DNA of 64,000 bases. Origin: Flavivirga sp. 57AJ16 (GTDB lineage: Bacteria > Bacteroidota > Bacteroidia > Flavobacteriales > Flavobacteriaceae). The notes beneath the pieces were generated by a model. That model was not told the DNA's origin. It was given only the letters and a program-made list of their open reading frames with translations, and did not search any database. Positions 18,496 to 26,513 of the stretch are shown one piece after another; position 1 is the stretch's first letter, and the number at the start of each line of letters is the position of its first letter. A program made the translations under genes and the position numbers. The DNA lies in contig NZ_JAQZAT010000019.1 of NCBI RefSeq assembly GCF_028736925.1, forward strand, positions 1 through 64,000, in the 5' to 3' direction.

Positions 18496-19425
18496 ATACC
18501 AAATGAATTTTAAAATGATTGGTAATAAATTTGAATTATATTTTCTTTAGATGTGATAAAAAACATATGCATAGCCTAGTTCAATGTCATTAAGTTAAGG
18601 GAATTTGTTCTTTATTTGTCACATTGATTGTACTTCGTCTGCCTGCCCGTCCGGCAGCTACGGAGTACCCACAAATCATGATCTTCTGTCGCAGCCACAG
18701 ATAAAAAGAACTCGCCTTATGTCCCTTGCTTTCTGTATAGGTTTGCCGTACCAGCCTCGCATACCGCTTTTTATAGAGCGCTCAGGTCTCTCTGCTAGCT
18801 GTTGGAAAAATACCATAGGGCTGTCCCCGACCTTTCGGAAGGGGACCGAGCGTTTAAAAATAGTCCGGTGGACTATTTTAGCGTAGGTGCCAGACTGCGC
18901 GAAGGACTAAAAAGCTTCGAGGAACAGGAGCATTGGCGTTGGACATTGCGGTGGGGCGACGCGAAGTTTTGGGCCCGGTTCTTCTCTGGCGACAGCATGA
19001 GAAGAAATCCCTCTCGAAAGGGCGTCTTTTCTTTTGTTACTTTTCTTTGGACGAGCAAAGAAATCGAAGATTCACGAACACCTATTTATCAAATAAAATC
19101 AGTGAGCTAAAAGTAAGTAAAAAAGGAAATAAGCTTTTGTTCTTTATATTGAAAAAAAATGTGGGTACACCGTAGGTCCGGCAGGCGGGCGCTCAGCATA
19201 AACTAAAGTCGAAATGCTAATAAAAACTAGAACTCCAATAGGTCTTCGACTGCGCTCAGACTGACATTATGGCCTTAACTTAATGACATTGAGCCTAGTT
19301 ATGGTTATGTTTTTTTATTGAAATATAAAGGAAATAGTAATCGAAGATTCATGAACACCAATTATAAAAATATAAGATAGTGAGCTAAACGGATTTAACC
19401 AGTTGTTTTGAAGTTTATTTGGCAT
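18496..19425 (+). repeat. Dispersed intergenic repeat interrupted by a 710-bp insertion
   Basis: The outer parts (18496-18581 and 19292-19425) form a second copy of the repeat at 14404-14630. The interruption lies within AGCCTAGTT. This accounts for nearly all of the gene-free region 18368-19424. Confidence 0.8.
18582..19291. mobile_element. 710-bp MITE-like insertion, 19-bp inverted ends, 9-bp target duplication
   Basis: The ends are perfect inverted repeats: CAATGTCATTAAGTTAAGG (18582-18600) and its complement CCTTAACTTAATGACATTG (19273-19291). The 9-bp AGCCTAGTT stands on both sides (18573-18581 and 19292-19300) and occurs once in the empty copy at 14479-14487. The interior is richer in G+C than its surroundings and contains several hairpins (for example CCCCGACCTTTCGGAAGGGG) and an ATCGAAGATTCACGAACACC unit. 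No transposase or convincing gene is inside; short frames of 60-100 codons have no recognisable domain. A shortened relative lies at 50357-50475. Confidence 0.85.
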
Positions 19426-20516
19426 TAATTTGGAAATAAGCTTTTATCTAATCCTGGAACAAGGCGCAATGCATTTTTATAATAGACTTTTTTTAACACA
19501 TCATCAGGTAAATCCATACCATACATTGGCCAAAAGGCATGATACTTTTTATGGTATGGAAAGTATTCATCTTTACTCTCTAAAACTCTAAAATAAGTAG
19601 GAAACTCTTCGGGTTTCCAACTATCCTTTCCAAACAAAATACGATCTTGATATTTTATAAAGAATTCTTTAGCAAATCGAGGCTGTCTACCTAATTCTGC
19701 TATAACAGCTGCAATTCCAACATTCATATTGGGTATATCGTCCAATAACCTGCCCAATGTACCCAAATCGTTTGCATACCATCCCATATGGGCATTAATA
19801 AATATGGTTTTAGGGTGATTTTTAAACATACTATGTTGTTCCCCTATAATCTGCTCCCACGGAGCTGGGTTAGTAGCACTTCGTTTTCTACGCGGATGCG
19901 TTTTTAATTCCAACCAGCGCTCATTATCTGCATCAAAGTCATCCCAAAAAGGCTTGGGATCTGCAGCATGGATAAGTACCGGTATTCCCAATTCCCCGCA
20001 TTTGGCCCAAATGGGGTCTAATCGAGCATCATTAATTGCTACTCTTTCCCCATGAACATCTTGATCCCTTAACCCTAAGCTTTTGTACACTTTTAAGCCA
20101 CGTGCACCATTCTTAACATCACGTTCTAATTGATTTACGATTTCTTCTATCCATCCTTTTTTTCCAACATTCCCATTAAAACTAATATTTGCAAATACCA
20201 CAAAACGATTTGGATAATGATCATGAATGTTCTGTACAGACTTCTTTAAATCGTCACCTGTACGTCCACTTAAATTAACCATAATGCTCATATTTAGAGT
20301 ATCCATAGCCTTTATTACGGGCGTTAAATCTTGATTTGCCATGCTATATTGATGACCGTGTACATCAATAAAGGGAAATTTTGCACGATTTATAACATGC
20401 CCAGGAACGACCAGTGTCGATTGGGGGTTATAATTTTCGAATGAAATATCTTGAGCTGTTATACAGCATGAAAAGAGCACAGCAAATAAAATGAAGATAA
20501 TTTTTTTGGTAAGCAT
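19425..20516 (-). CDS. Exported amidohydrolase-family enzyme
   Basis: A 363-residue protein with a signal peptide (MLTKKIIFILFAVLFSCCITA; the CC could also be a lipoprotein site). The TIM-barrel metal-dependent hydrolase fold is shown by FPFIDVHGHQYSM (about 48-60), GLKVYKSLGL, VLIHAADPKPFWD, FINAHMGWYANDLG and LFGKDSW. These belong to the amidohydrolase_2 group (COG2159-like), which includes decarboxylases and lactonases. The substrate is unknown. It is a single gene with no obvious operon partners. Confidence 0.85.
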   Translation of the reverse strand: MLTKKIIFILFAVLFSCCITAQDISFENYNPQSTLVVPGHVINRAKFPFIDVHGHQYSMANQDLTPVIKAMDTLNMSIMVNLSGRTGDDLKKSVQNIHDHYPNRFVVFANISFNGNVGKKGWIEEIVNQLERDVKNGARGLKVYKSLGLRDQDVHGERVAINDARLDPIWAKCGELGIPVLIHAADPKPFWDDFDADNERWLELKTHPRRKRSATNPAPWEQIIGEQHSMFKNHPKTIFINAHMGWYANDLGTLGRLLDDIPNMNVGIAAVIAELGRQPRFAKEFFIKYQDRILFGKDSWKPEEFPTYFRVLESKDEYFPYHKKYHAFWPMYGMDLPDDVLKKVYYKNALRLVPGLDKSLFPN

Positions 20517-20585
20517 TTATCAATGGTTTAATTCACCATAAAAATATATATCTTCTCTTATCCAAACTAGTATTTTATGATGGGT

Positions 20586-21116
20586 TTAACTAAAAACACG
20601 TCCGTAGTAATCTAAATCTACAATGGCTCCCTGAGTTGTTTTATAATCCATTCTTATGGTGCCTTCTAATATAAAGCCATTTTTCTTGGCTACGGCTATA
20701 CTACCCTTGTTGCGACTATGGGATCGGCATAATAATTTCTTAAATTGATGGACTTCAGAAAGGTGCGCTATAACTTTCCCTAATGACTTTGTAATGACTC
20801 CTTGTCCTTCGTAATTGGCATCAATAAAGTAACCGATTTCTGTTTTTGGAATACTCCAATCTATATTCTTTACATCGATAAAGCCTATAAAAGCATCTGT
20901 TTTTAAATCGCTTATTACAAAAGGGAAATAACTTTTATTTAATATCTTCTGTTCAATTTCGCGGCAATAATTTATGGTGTCGTCAAGCGTTTTTGTTTTA
21001 GAAACGGTACCTGCAAAAAAATCTTCTAAGCGTTTTCTATTGCTCTCAATAAGATTAAAAAACTTTTCGCTCTCACTTGTTGCTAAAGAAGCAATTTTAA
21101 AATTTCTAAATGTCAT
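20586..21116 (-). CDS. GNAT-family N-acetyltransferase (RimJ/RimL-like)
   Basis: A 176-residue protein starting MTFRNFKIASLATSESEKFF. It has the GNAT core: TEIGYFIDANYEGQGVITKS (acetyl-CoA-binding motif A, about 92-111), then SRNKGSIAVAKKNGFILEG (about 134-152). RimJ/RimL-like enzymes acetylate protein N-termini or small amines; the substrate is not evident. It ends 70 bases before the amidohydrolase start and begins 11 bases after the stop of the DEAD-like gene, suggesting co-transcription with the latter. Confidence 0.88.
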   Translation of the reverse strand: MTFRNFKIASLATSESEKFFNLIESNRKRLEDFFAGTVSKTKTLDDTINYCREIEQKILNKSYFPFVISDLKTDAFIGFIDVKNIDWSIPKTEIGYFIDANYEGQGVITKSLGKVIAHLSEVHQFKKLLCRSHSRNKGSIAVAKKNGFILEGTIRMDYKTTQGAIVDLDYYGRVFS

Positions 21117-21126
21117 AGCCGTTTAA

Positions 21127-21747
21127 CTATTGAAGTGATTTAGCATTGATAACTTGAGCATTGTACATAAATGATTCTTTCCAACGTTCAAAACGTTTAT
21201 CAAACGCTGTTGAAAAAATCAAGTACTGGCATTTCCCTATACTTTCCGGTGTTCTTGTTACCTCTGTAAAATGATGACCTCTAAACAAAAACTCAGCATC
21301 CTCGACAATACACATTTGCAGCTTGTTTAAATTAATACCATTTAAGAAAAATATTCTGTTTAAACGCTTAGGTGTGGCAATAACAATATCGGTTCCAGTA
21401 TATATTTCATCTCGCTGTATATCAATGTCATGTTCTTCATAAGCACAATAGACCCTTAAATCCGTGCCCCTTTTAAATAAATTGAATTCCAACTCTAGTG
21501 CTAACGCTGCCTGTTTATCCTTAACAAAAATTAAAGCACGGGGCGCATCCTCAAATGCCGATTTTAATCTTTGAACAACGCTTATTACCATACTCGTTGT
21601 TTTACCAGAACCATTAGGGGCTATAGCAAATAAACTAGCACCTCCTTTTATTTTCGATAAGATCTGTTTTTGAAATGCTAATGGTTCATCAAAACCTTTA
21701 TGCGCCATGGTATCTTTTAGAGGGGGAATGAGTTTTTTAAATGACAT
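21127..21747 (-). CDS. Single-lobe DEAD/DEAH-box helicase-like ATPase
   Basis: The ATG at 21747 (MSFKKLIPPLKDTMAHKGF) gives 206 residues; an ATG eight codons upstream (21771) is possible. A Q-motif-like region (GFDEPLAFQKQIL), Walker A (APNGSGKTT), DIVIATPKRL (motif Ib-like), a degenerate motif II (VEDAE instead of DEAD) and a motif III-like FSTAF are present. The protein ends after RecA domain 1, and no helicase C-terminal domain lies downstream in any frame. A half helicase may bind ATP and RNA without unwinding. It overlaps no neighbour and is followed by the GNAT gene. Confidence 0.75.
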   Translation of the reverse strand: MSFKKLIPPLKDTMAHKGFDEPLAFQKQILSKIKGGASLFAIAPNGSGKTTSMVISVVQRLKSAFEDAPRALIFVKDKQAALALELEFNLFKRGTDLRVYCAYEEHDIDIQRDEIYTGTDIVIATPKRLNRIFFLNGINLNKLQMCIVEDAEFLFRGHHFTEVTRTPESIGKCQYLIFSTAFDKRFERWKESFMYNAQVINAKSLQ

Positions 21748-21812
21748 CGTTTTTTCTTTGTATGAGAACAAAGATAGTATGAAATGCCATTAATAAAAGG
21801 ATAAAATAAAAA

Positions 21813-21833
21813 GCACTCATAATAAATGAGTGC
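21813..21833 (-). terminator. Terminator downstream of the YceI gene
   Basis: On the minus strand GCACTCAT pairs with ATGAGTGC and is followed by TTTTTATTTT. Confidence 0.75.
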
Positions 21834-21860
21834 CCTTTCTTGCTATTAACCATCCATAAT

Positions 21861-21926
21861 AAAGAATTCCTTGAAACGAACTATTCTCAAAAGCAAGCCA
21901 TTGGAGTAAGCTTCAAGGAATTCTTT
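21861..21926 (-). other. Long inverted repeat after yceI
   Basis: AAAGAATTCCTTGAA (21861-21875) and TTCAAGGAATTCTTT (21912-21926) are perfect complements around a 36-base spacer. It lies just after the YceI stop; a transcript hairpin or a small repeat element. Confidence 0.6.
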
Positions 21927-21930
21927 TCGA

Positions 21931-22509
21931 TTAAAATTCTAAATCTGATGTTAAATCAAATTCGTCATAAATAGCTTTATCTTTTAAGTTCTCGAAAAAA
22001 CTAGTTGATTTATACTCGATACCATATTTTGTTCTATCAACTTTTAAGGCAGCTGTTGCTTTATTTCCATAAACAGACATCGTAAATGTAATTGGATTTG
22101 TTTTACCTTTTATGGTTAGATCTCCAGTAACCGAATAAGCATTTTTCCCAGTTGATTTTACATTGGTAAATACTAATTTTGCTGTTGGATAGGCAGCTAC
22201 ATCAAAGAAATCACCAGCTTTTAAATGACCATCCAACTTTCCTTTGTACTCCCCTTGCATATCGGTAGTATTTATAGTTGTCATGTCCATAACAAACTCG
22301 CCTCCCACTAATTTAGCTCCCTCAAAGTTTAAAAATCCAGATTTTATAGCAATAGTCCCTTCATGGGACCCAGTTACTTTATAACCTTTCCAAACCACTT
22401 TACTTTTATCTACTTTTATCTCCTTTTTGTTTTTGTCTATTACCGTAAAGGACAATGTAAATAATGCTACTATTGTTAATACTACTAAATTTTTAATTGT
22501 GTTTTTCAT
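21931..22509 (-). CDS. YceI-family periplasmic lipid-binding protein
   Basis: A 192-residue protein with an N-terminal signal segment (KNLVVLTIVALFTLSFTVI) followed by the YceI beta-barrel: VDKSKVVWKGYKVTGSHEGT, a middle HLKAGDFFDVAAYPTAKLVF and GDLTIKGKTNPITF. YceI proteins bind isoprenoid-like lipids such as quinone precursors, and related proteins are used in iron or stress contexts. It forms a likely unit with the NTF2-like gene 30 bases upstream on the same strand. Confidence 0.93.
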   Translation of the reverse strand: MKNTIKNLVVLTIVALFTLSFTVIDKNKKEIKVDKSKVVWKGYKVTGSHEGTIAIKSGFLNFEGAKLVGGEFVMDMTTINTTDMQGEYKGKLDGHLKAGDFFDVAAYPTAKLVFTNVKSTGKNAYSVTGDLTIKGKTNPITFTMSVYGNKATAALKVDRTKYGIEYKSTSFFENLKDKAIYDEFDLTSDLEF

Positions 22510-22539
22510 TTTGTTATTTTTAATTGTTTTTGATTTAAT

Positions 22540-22893
22540 TTATGATCCGTAATAAAATTTTTCTTTAATTATTTTTCCATCTTTCCAATCTTGTACTGCG
22601 ACTTGTGTATAATTTTTTATGCCCCAATCTTTATGCGTATAGTCAAAATGCCATTCTACCATAGTTGTGTTTTCGCCCACGGTAACTTTTATTGGCTGAG
22701 CAGCTCTAAACTCGGTGATCGACGCAAAAAACGCTTCTTCTCTTTTTCTGTTTGCTGCTTTACCAACAACTTCCGGATTATCATTTTCTTGCATAATAAC
22801 GGCTTCATGATAAAATTCATCAAACGCCTCTAAGGCTTTTCCTTGAATAATCATATCGTTTACTGTACTAATATTTTCTATTAATTTATTCAT
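22540..22893 (-). CDS. SnoaL/NTF2-like family protein
   Basis: A 117-residue protein with the cone-shaped alpha+beta pattern of SnoaL/NTF2-like proteins: an N-terminal helix (NKLIENISTVNDMIIQGKAL), YHEAVIMQENDNPEVVGK, then strands ENTTMVEWHFDYTHKDWG and QDWKDGKIIKEKFYYG. Such small domains bind or isomerise hydrophobic ligands; its own ligand is unknown. The YceI gene follows after 30 bases. Confidence 0.85.
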   Translation of the reverse strand: MNKLIENISTVNDMIIQGKALEAFDEFYHEAVIMQENDNPEVVGKAANRKREEAFFASITEFRAAQPIKVTVGENTTMVEWHFDYTHKDWGIKNYTQVAVQDWKDGKIIKEKFYYGS

Positions 22894-22990
22894 AACATAT
22901 TGTTTTATTATTATGATACAAATGTCAAAAACATCTTTTTAATAGAAAACAATATAGCTTATCAAAAAATGTTAATCTAGTTTAACTTTT

Positions 22991-23584
22991 TTATTGTTCA
23001 AATATAAGTTCACTCTTAATTTTACTTAAAAACTCCTTGGTAATCCCCAAATATGAAGCAATCATATATTGAGGAATCCGTTGTTCTATTTTGGGATACT
23101 GATTTCTAAAATAAATATATCTGTCTTTTGCCGATAGGCTAAAACTTCTAACAATACGTTTTTGTGATGCTATAAATGCCTTTTGTATAATTTGTCTAAA
23201 AAAACGTTCCAACTTTGGAATGGCGGCATATAAATCTTCAATAACATCATAAGAAAACATGATCAGCTCCGTATTTTCTATGCATTGAACATTATAATCG
23301 GCAGGGGTTTGCGCAATAAAGCTTCCCATATCTGCAGTCCACCAATCTTCTATAGAAAACATAACGATATGTTCCTGTCCTTCATTATCCATATGAAACA
23401 TTTTTGTACAACCCGATATTACAAAGCATTCGTATTTACAAACATCTCCCTGTTGAACAATAAACTGACCTTTTAAATATTTTCTATAAGTTACCTTAGA
23501 GAGAAGTATGGCTTCCTCTGCTTCTGTTAAAGAAACATACCTGCTAATATATTCTAATAGTGCCCGACCTTTTTCTTTAATCAT
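22991..23584 (-). CDS. Crp/Fnr-family transcriptional regulator
   Basis: A 197-residue protein with an N-terminal cyclic-nucleotide-type beta-roll (KGQFIVQQGDVCKYECFVIS; EGQEHIVMFSIEDWWTADMG) and a C-terminal helix-turn-helix (IPQYMIASYLGITKEFLSKI). No cysteine cluster for an FNR-type iron-sulfur centre is seen. It directly precedes a DinB-like gene in the genome but is transcribed after it; the two are one base apart. It is the only Crp/Fnr regulator seen here and a candidate, by inference only, for the TGAC-N4-GTCA sites at 54056 and 59336. Confidence 0.92.
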   Translation of the reverse strand: MIKEKGRALLEYISRYVSLTEAEEAILLSKVTYRKYLKGQFIVQQGDVCKYECFVISGCTKMFHMDNEGQEHIVMFSIEDWWTADMGSFIAQTPADYNVQCIENTELIMFSYDVIEDLYAAIPKLERFFRQIIQKAFIASQKRIVRSFSLSAKDRYIYFRNQYPKIEQRIPQYMIASYLGITKEFLSKIKSELIFEQ

Positions 23585-23585
23585 A

Positions 23586-24032
23586 TTATGAATCCATTAA
23601 ACGTTTATGGTAATTTATTTGCCCTAAATGATACGATAAATGAGTTGTTAAATGAACCAAAAAATATTCGGTACTCATAGGTTCCTTAAAAAGGACTAAT
23701 GGATATTGTTTTTCTAAATCTGCGGCTGATAATTTCTCCAAGACATTTTCAACTAAATCAATGGTATCATCTACTTGCTGTAACAATTCTGTTTTCGAGA
23801 CATTCTTGAGTGAAAACTCAAGATCTCTTTGCCTTATATAACCAGAATGGCCAAGTATGGCTCCTATAAAATGATTAAGGTTACCAACAATATGTAAACA
23901 TAAATTACCTGCCGAATTGGTAATTTCCTTATCTACAAGCCACAAATTTTCTTCGTTCTTATAGCCCTCTATTTCAATCTTAAGTTTATTAAGATCTCTA
24001 GTAAAAATTTCAACCAAAGTTTCAGTAAGCAT
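23586..24032 (-). CDS. DinB-like (DUF1572-type) four-helix protein
   Basis: A 148-residue helical protein with NLCLHIVGNLNHFIGAIL (His near 47 and 53) and a late HLTTHLSYHLGQINYHKRL segment, the spaced histidines of the DinB metal-binding site. Members include bacillithiol- or mycothiol-dependent transferases, and a bacillithiol deacetylase gene occurs elsewhere in this window, but no direct link is shown. It is immediately upstream of the Crp/Fnr gene and co-transcribed with it. Confidence 0.85.
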   Translation of the reverse strand: MLTETLVEIFTRDLNKLKIEIEGYKNEENLWLVDKEITNSAGNLCLHIVGNLNHFIGAILGHSGYIRQRDLEFSLKNVSKTELLQQVDDTIDLVENVLEKLSAADLEKQYPLVLFKEPMSTEYFLVHLTTHLSYHLGQINYHKRLMDS

Positions 24033-24133
24033 ATTTTATTGATATTTTAGTAAGATAAGTGGACGAATAATTAAATTATTTTTGTTTTTAAAAAATACGG
24101 TTAATCTTATCGAACGCATTTAGTATATCCTCC

Positions 24134-24582
24134 CTAATTTACAGAAATGAGATTAATATCAAAAATAAGAACAGCGCCTCCAGGAATACTTCCTCTTCCA
24201 GAATGACCATAAGCCAAATGAGATGGTATTAAAAGTTTACCGTTTCCTTCTTCTTTAAAATATGTCATACCTTCTGTCCAACCTGATATAACTTGCTGTA
24301 AACCAAACGAGATCCCTTCTGCATCACTTTGATCAAAAACAGTGCCATTGGTAAAGTAACCTTTATAGGCTACTGTGACATTAGACGTTGCATTAGGCTT
24401 AACTCCTGTCCCTTCAGTATCAATCACATAATAGAGTCCTGTTTCACTTTTTTAGCAACTAAATTATTTTCAGCAATATAATCGGTGATTTCTTTATCAT
24501 TTAAAGCCGTATAATCTTTTTCATCATCATTACTACAAGAAGCAAAAAGACATAAAACCATAACAAGTACCACGTATTTCAT
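24134..24582 (-). pseudogene. FKBP-type peptidyl-prolyl isomerase lipoprotein, frameshifted
   Basis: From the ATG at 24582 the product begins MKYVVLVMVLCLFASCSNDD, a lipoprotein signal, then TALNDKEITDYIAENNLVAKK. At a run of six A (plus-strand T 24448-24453) the frame breaks and stops at 24424. Adding one base restores SETGLYYVIDTEGTG and the complete FKBP domain down to 24134 (VAYKGYFTNGTVFDQSD, GWTEGMTYFKEEGNGKLLIP, LAYG, IPGGAVLIFDINLISV). So the gene is broken by one base, by mutation, sequencing error or frameshift slippage. The enzyme would catalyse proline isomerisation in envelope proteins. Confidence 0.8.
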
Positions 24583-24698
24583 AATTTACTTTTTTGATGT
24601 AAATATAGCAAACACCTATACCTTACATATCATAAAAAAATCATAAAAATTATGAATATTGTAACACTAGAATTTAAGCTTTACAACTTTATATAAAC

Positions 24699-24706
24699 TA
24701 CTTTTG
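24699..24706 (+). promoter_or_regulatory. Possible -7 element (TACTTTTG) of the MFS gene
   Basis: TACTTTTG matches TAnnTTTG but lies only 4 bases before the ATG, so the transcript would be nearly leaderless. No good -33 element is seen. Confidence 0.3.
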
Positions 24707-24710
24707 CCTC

Positions 24711-25919
24711 ATGCAAAAACCAAACAATAAATTCAAATTAGAATTTGTAGCATTAATGGCATCACTCATGTCTATTGTTGCTTTATCAATAGATGCGTTA
24801 TTGCCAGCGCTTCCAAAAATTGGAAGTTCTTTAGGTATTACCAATGTAAATGACAACCAGTTGTTAATTACTATGATTTTTTTAGGATTGGGATTTGGTC
24901 AGCTTATTTTTGGTCCTTTATCAGATAGCTTTGGCAGAAAACCAATAGTATATATAGGGTTTATTGTATTTATAATTGCCAGTATTATTTGTGTGACTAC
25001 CAAAAGTTTTGAACTAATGATTATTGGTCGCATACTTCAAGGTATCGGGTTATCTTCTCCAAGAACTTTAAGCATCGCTATTGTAAGAGACTCTTATAGT
25101 GGTAATTATATGGCCAAAATCCTATCTATTGTTGTGATGGTTTTTATTTTAGTTCCAGTAATAGCTCCAACATTAGGGCAGTTTTTGCTCAATTTTTATA
25201 ATTGGGAGTCTATTTTCTATGTGAATTTAATTTATGGGCTTTTAGTCATGCTTTGGTTTTGGAAACGGCAACCTGAAACCTTACCAAAGGAAAAACGCAT
25301 AAAATTTACATCGCACCAATTCATCGATGGTGCCAAGGAGTTTATAAAATATAAAGATGCTGTGGCTTTCACGCTTATTTCTGGTTTTATAACGGGATCG
25401 TTTATGGTATACCTAAGTACCTCTCAACAAATTTTTCAAGAGCAATATAACTTAGCGGATATGTTCCCTTATATTTTTGCAAGCTTGGCGATATCTATTG
25501 GACTGGCAACTTATTTAAATAGTGTTTTTGTTGTAAAATACGGGATGTGGCGTATTGGATACTTAGCGACTGTAGCCTATGCTATTATCTCTGTTTTGTA
25601 TATCGTTTTATTTTGGTCTGGAGACAATCCAAGTATCGGAATCTTAATAAGCTTTTTTGCTTTGCAATTCTTTTCGGTTGGTTTTATTTTTGGAAACTTA
25701 AGAGCTTTAGCCATGCAACCCTTAGGCCATATCGCTGGTATAGGTGCCGCTATTAATGGCTTTGTTTCTACAATTATGGCCGTACCCATAGCAAACTATA
25801 TTGGTAGTTTTGTTAAAGATTCTGTATTACCGCTATTTATTGGTTTTTCAATTTTTGGTGTATTGTCTCTTTTAACTTTTATTCTTTTAAAAAGCAAAAA
25901 AACACCCTCTACTGTTTAA
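24711..25919 (+). CDS. Bcr/CflA-type MFS drug efflux transporter
   Basis: A 402-residue protein with 12 membrane segments. MFS motif A is GPLSDSFGRKPIVYIGF (about 67-83) and the D1-like motif is LIIGRILQGIGLSSPRTLSI. The early SIDALLPALPKI is typical of the Bcr/CflA subfamily, proton-driven exporters of antibiotics such as bicyclomycin or chloramphenicol. The gene stands alone between a decayed FKBP gene (divergent) and a repeat-filled gap. Confidence 0.93.
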   Translation: MQKPNNKFKLEFVALMASLMSIVALSIDALLPALPKIGSSLGITNVNDNQLLITMIFLGLGFGQLIFGPLSDSFGRKPIVYIGFIVFIIASIICVTTKSFELMIIGRILQGIGLSSPRTLSIAIVRDSYSGNYMAKILSIVVMVFILVPVIAPTLGQFLLNFYNWESIFYVNLIYGLLVMLWFWKRQPETLPKEKRIKFTSHQFIDGAKEFIKYKDAVAFTLISGFITGSFMVYLSTSQQIFQEQYNLADMFPYIFASLAISIGLATYLNSVFVVKYGMWRIGYLATVAYAIISVLYIVLFWSGDNPSIGILISFFALQFFSVGFIFGNLRALAMQPLGHIAGIGAAINGFVSTIMAVPIANYIGSFVKDSVLPLFIGFSIFGVLSLLTFILLKSKKTPSTV

Positions 25920-26513
25920 TCCCCTGTAATGCCATTTACAATTTGAATGCTGTATAAACTCATTTAAAGGAATACTTTCACGACAGACAGACGTTATTAT
26001 ATCGTATTATAATTGAACTGCTTCCCCTCTTTAGCAGAACTACCGTGAGTATACATCTTTAAAAAAGACACGAATGGCACAAATTCACACGAATCCAATA
26101 CTTTATGGTATAGATTGGACACAGCATGAATATGAATCCCTAGACTATATAGGCTTGAAATCTGTCAATAGTCTGAATAATTTGTGAAAATTTGTGCCAT
26201 TCGTGTCCAATCTTTTTTTTGTGCATTATTTGTGTACTCACAGTAGTTTAGCAGAAGCGGGATGAATTTTTCGACCTTAGGAAAAGAAAGGGGTGTTTGA
26301 CGAATTAAACATGTAAAGAACACTTTAAAAACAAACCCTCCGGCTGTATGTTACCATATACAGCCTCCTCCCATTTTAGCTAAAAAGGGAGGAACATGTC
26401 TCGGTCAAGCCATTGGTACAAAGTAGAAACTAATTAACCTGGAGTGATTATTTGTATTATTTGTGGGTACACCGTAGCTTACCGACTCAGGCAGGCCCGG
26501 GGAATTCTTTAGA
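25920..26513. other. Gene-free region with repeat units
   Basis: It holds the inverted-repeat element 26038-26247, a hairpin GGCTGTATG/ATATACAGCC (about 26341-26365), a second hairpin with CCTCCC/GGGAGG (about 26367-26394), and at the right end GTGGGTACACCGTAG, also present at 19160 inside the 710-bp element. No reading frame of interest. Confidence 0.6.
26038..26247. mobile_element. 210-bp MITE-like element with long inverted ends
   Basis: The ends AACTACCGTGAGTATAC and, inverted, AACTACTGTGAGTACAC are followed by the inverted pair GACACGAATGGCACAAATT (26067-26085 and the complement near 26187-26206). A related but interrupted copy is at 37175-37560. No gene inside. Confidence 0.65.

Noticed and set aside
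18605-19175. Several 60-100-codon frames within the 710-bp element
   Set aside because: They overlap on both strands, include hairpin DNA and match no known protein pattern.
22905-22935. TGATACAAATGTCA near the NTF2-like gene as a third TGAC-N4-GTCA site
   Set aside because: Half-sites are not symmetrical and no -7 element is at the 29.5-base distance.
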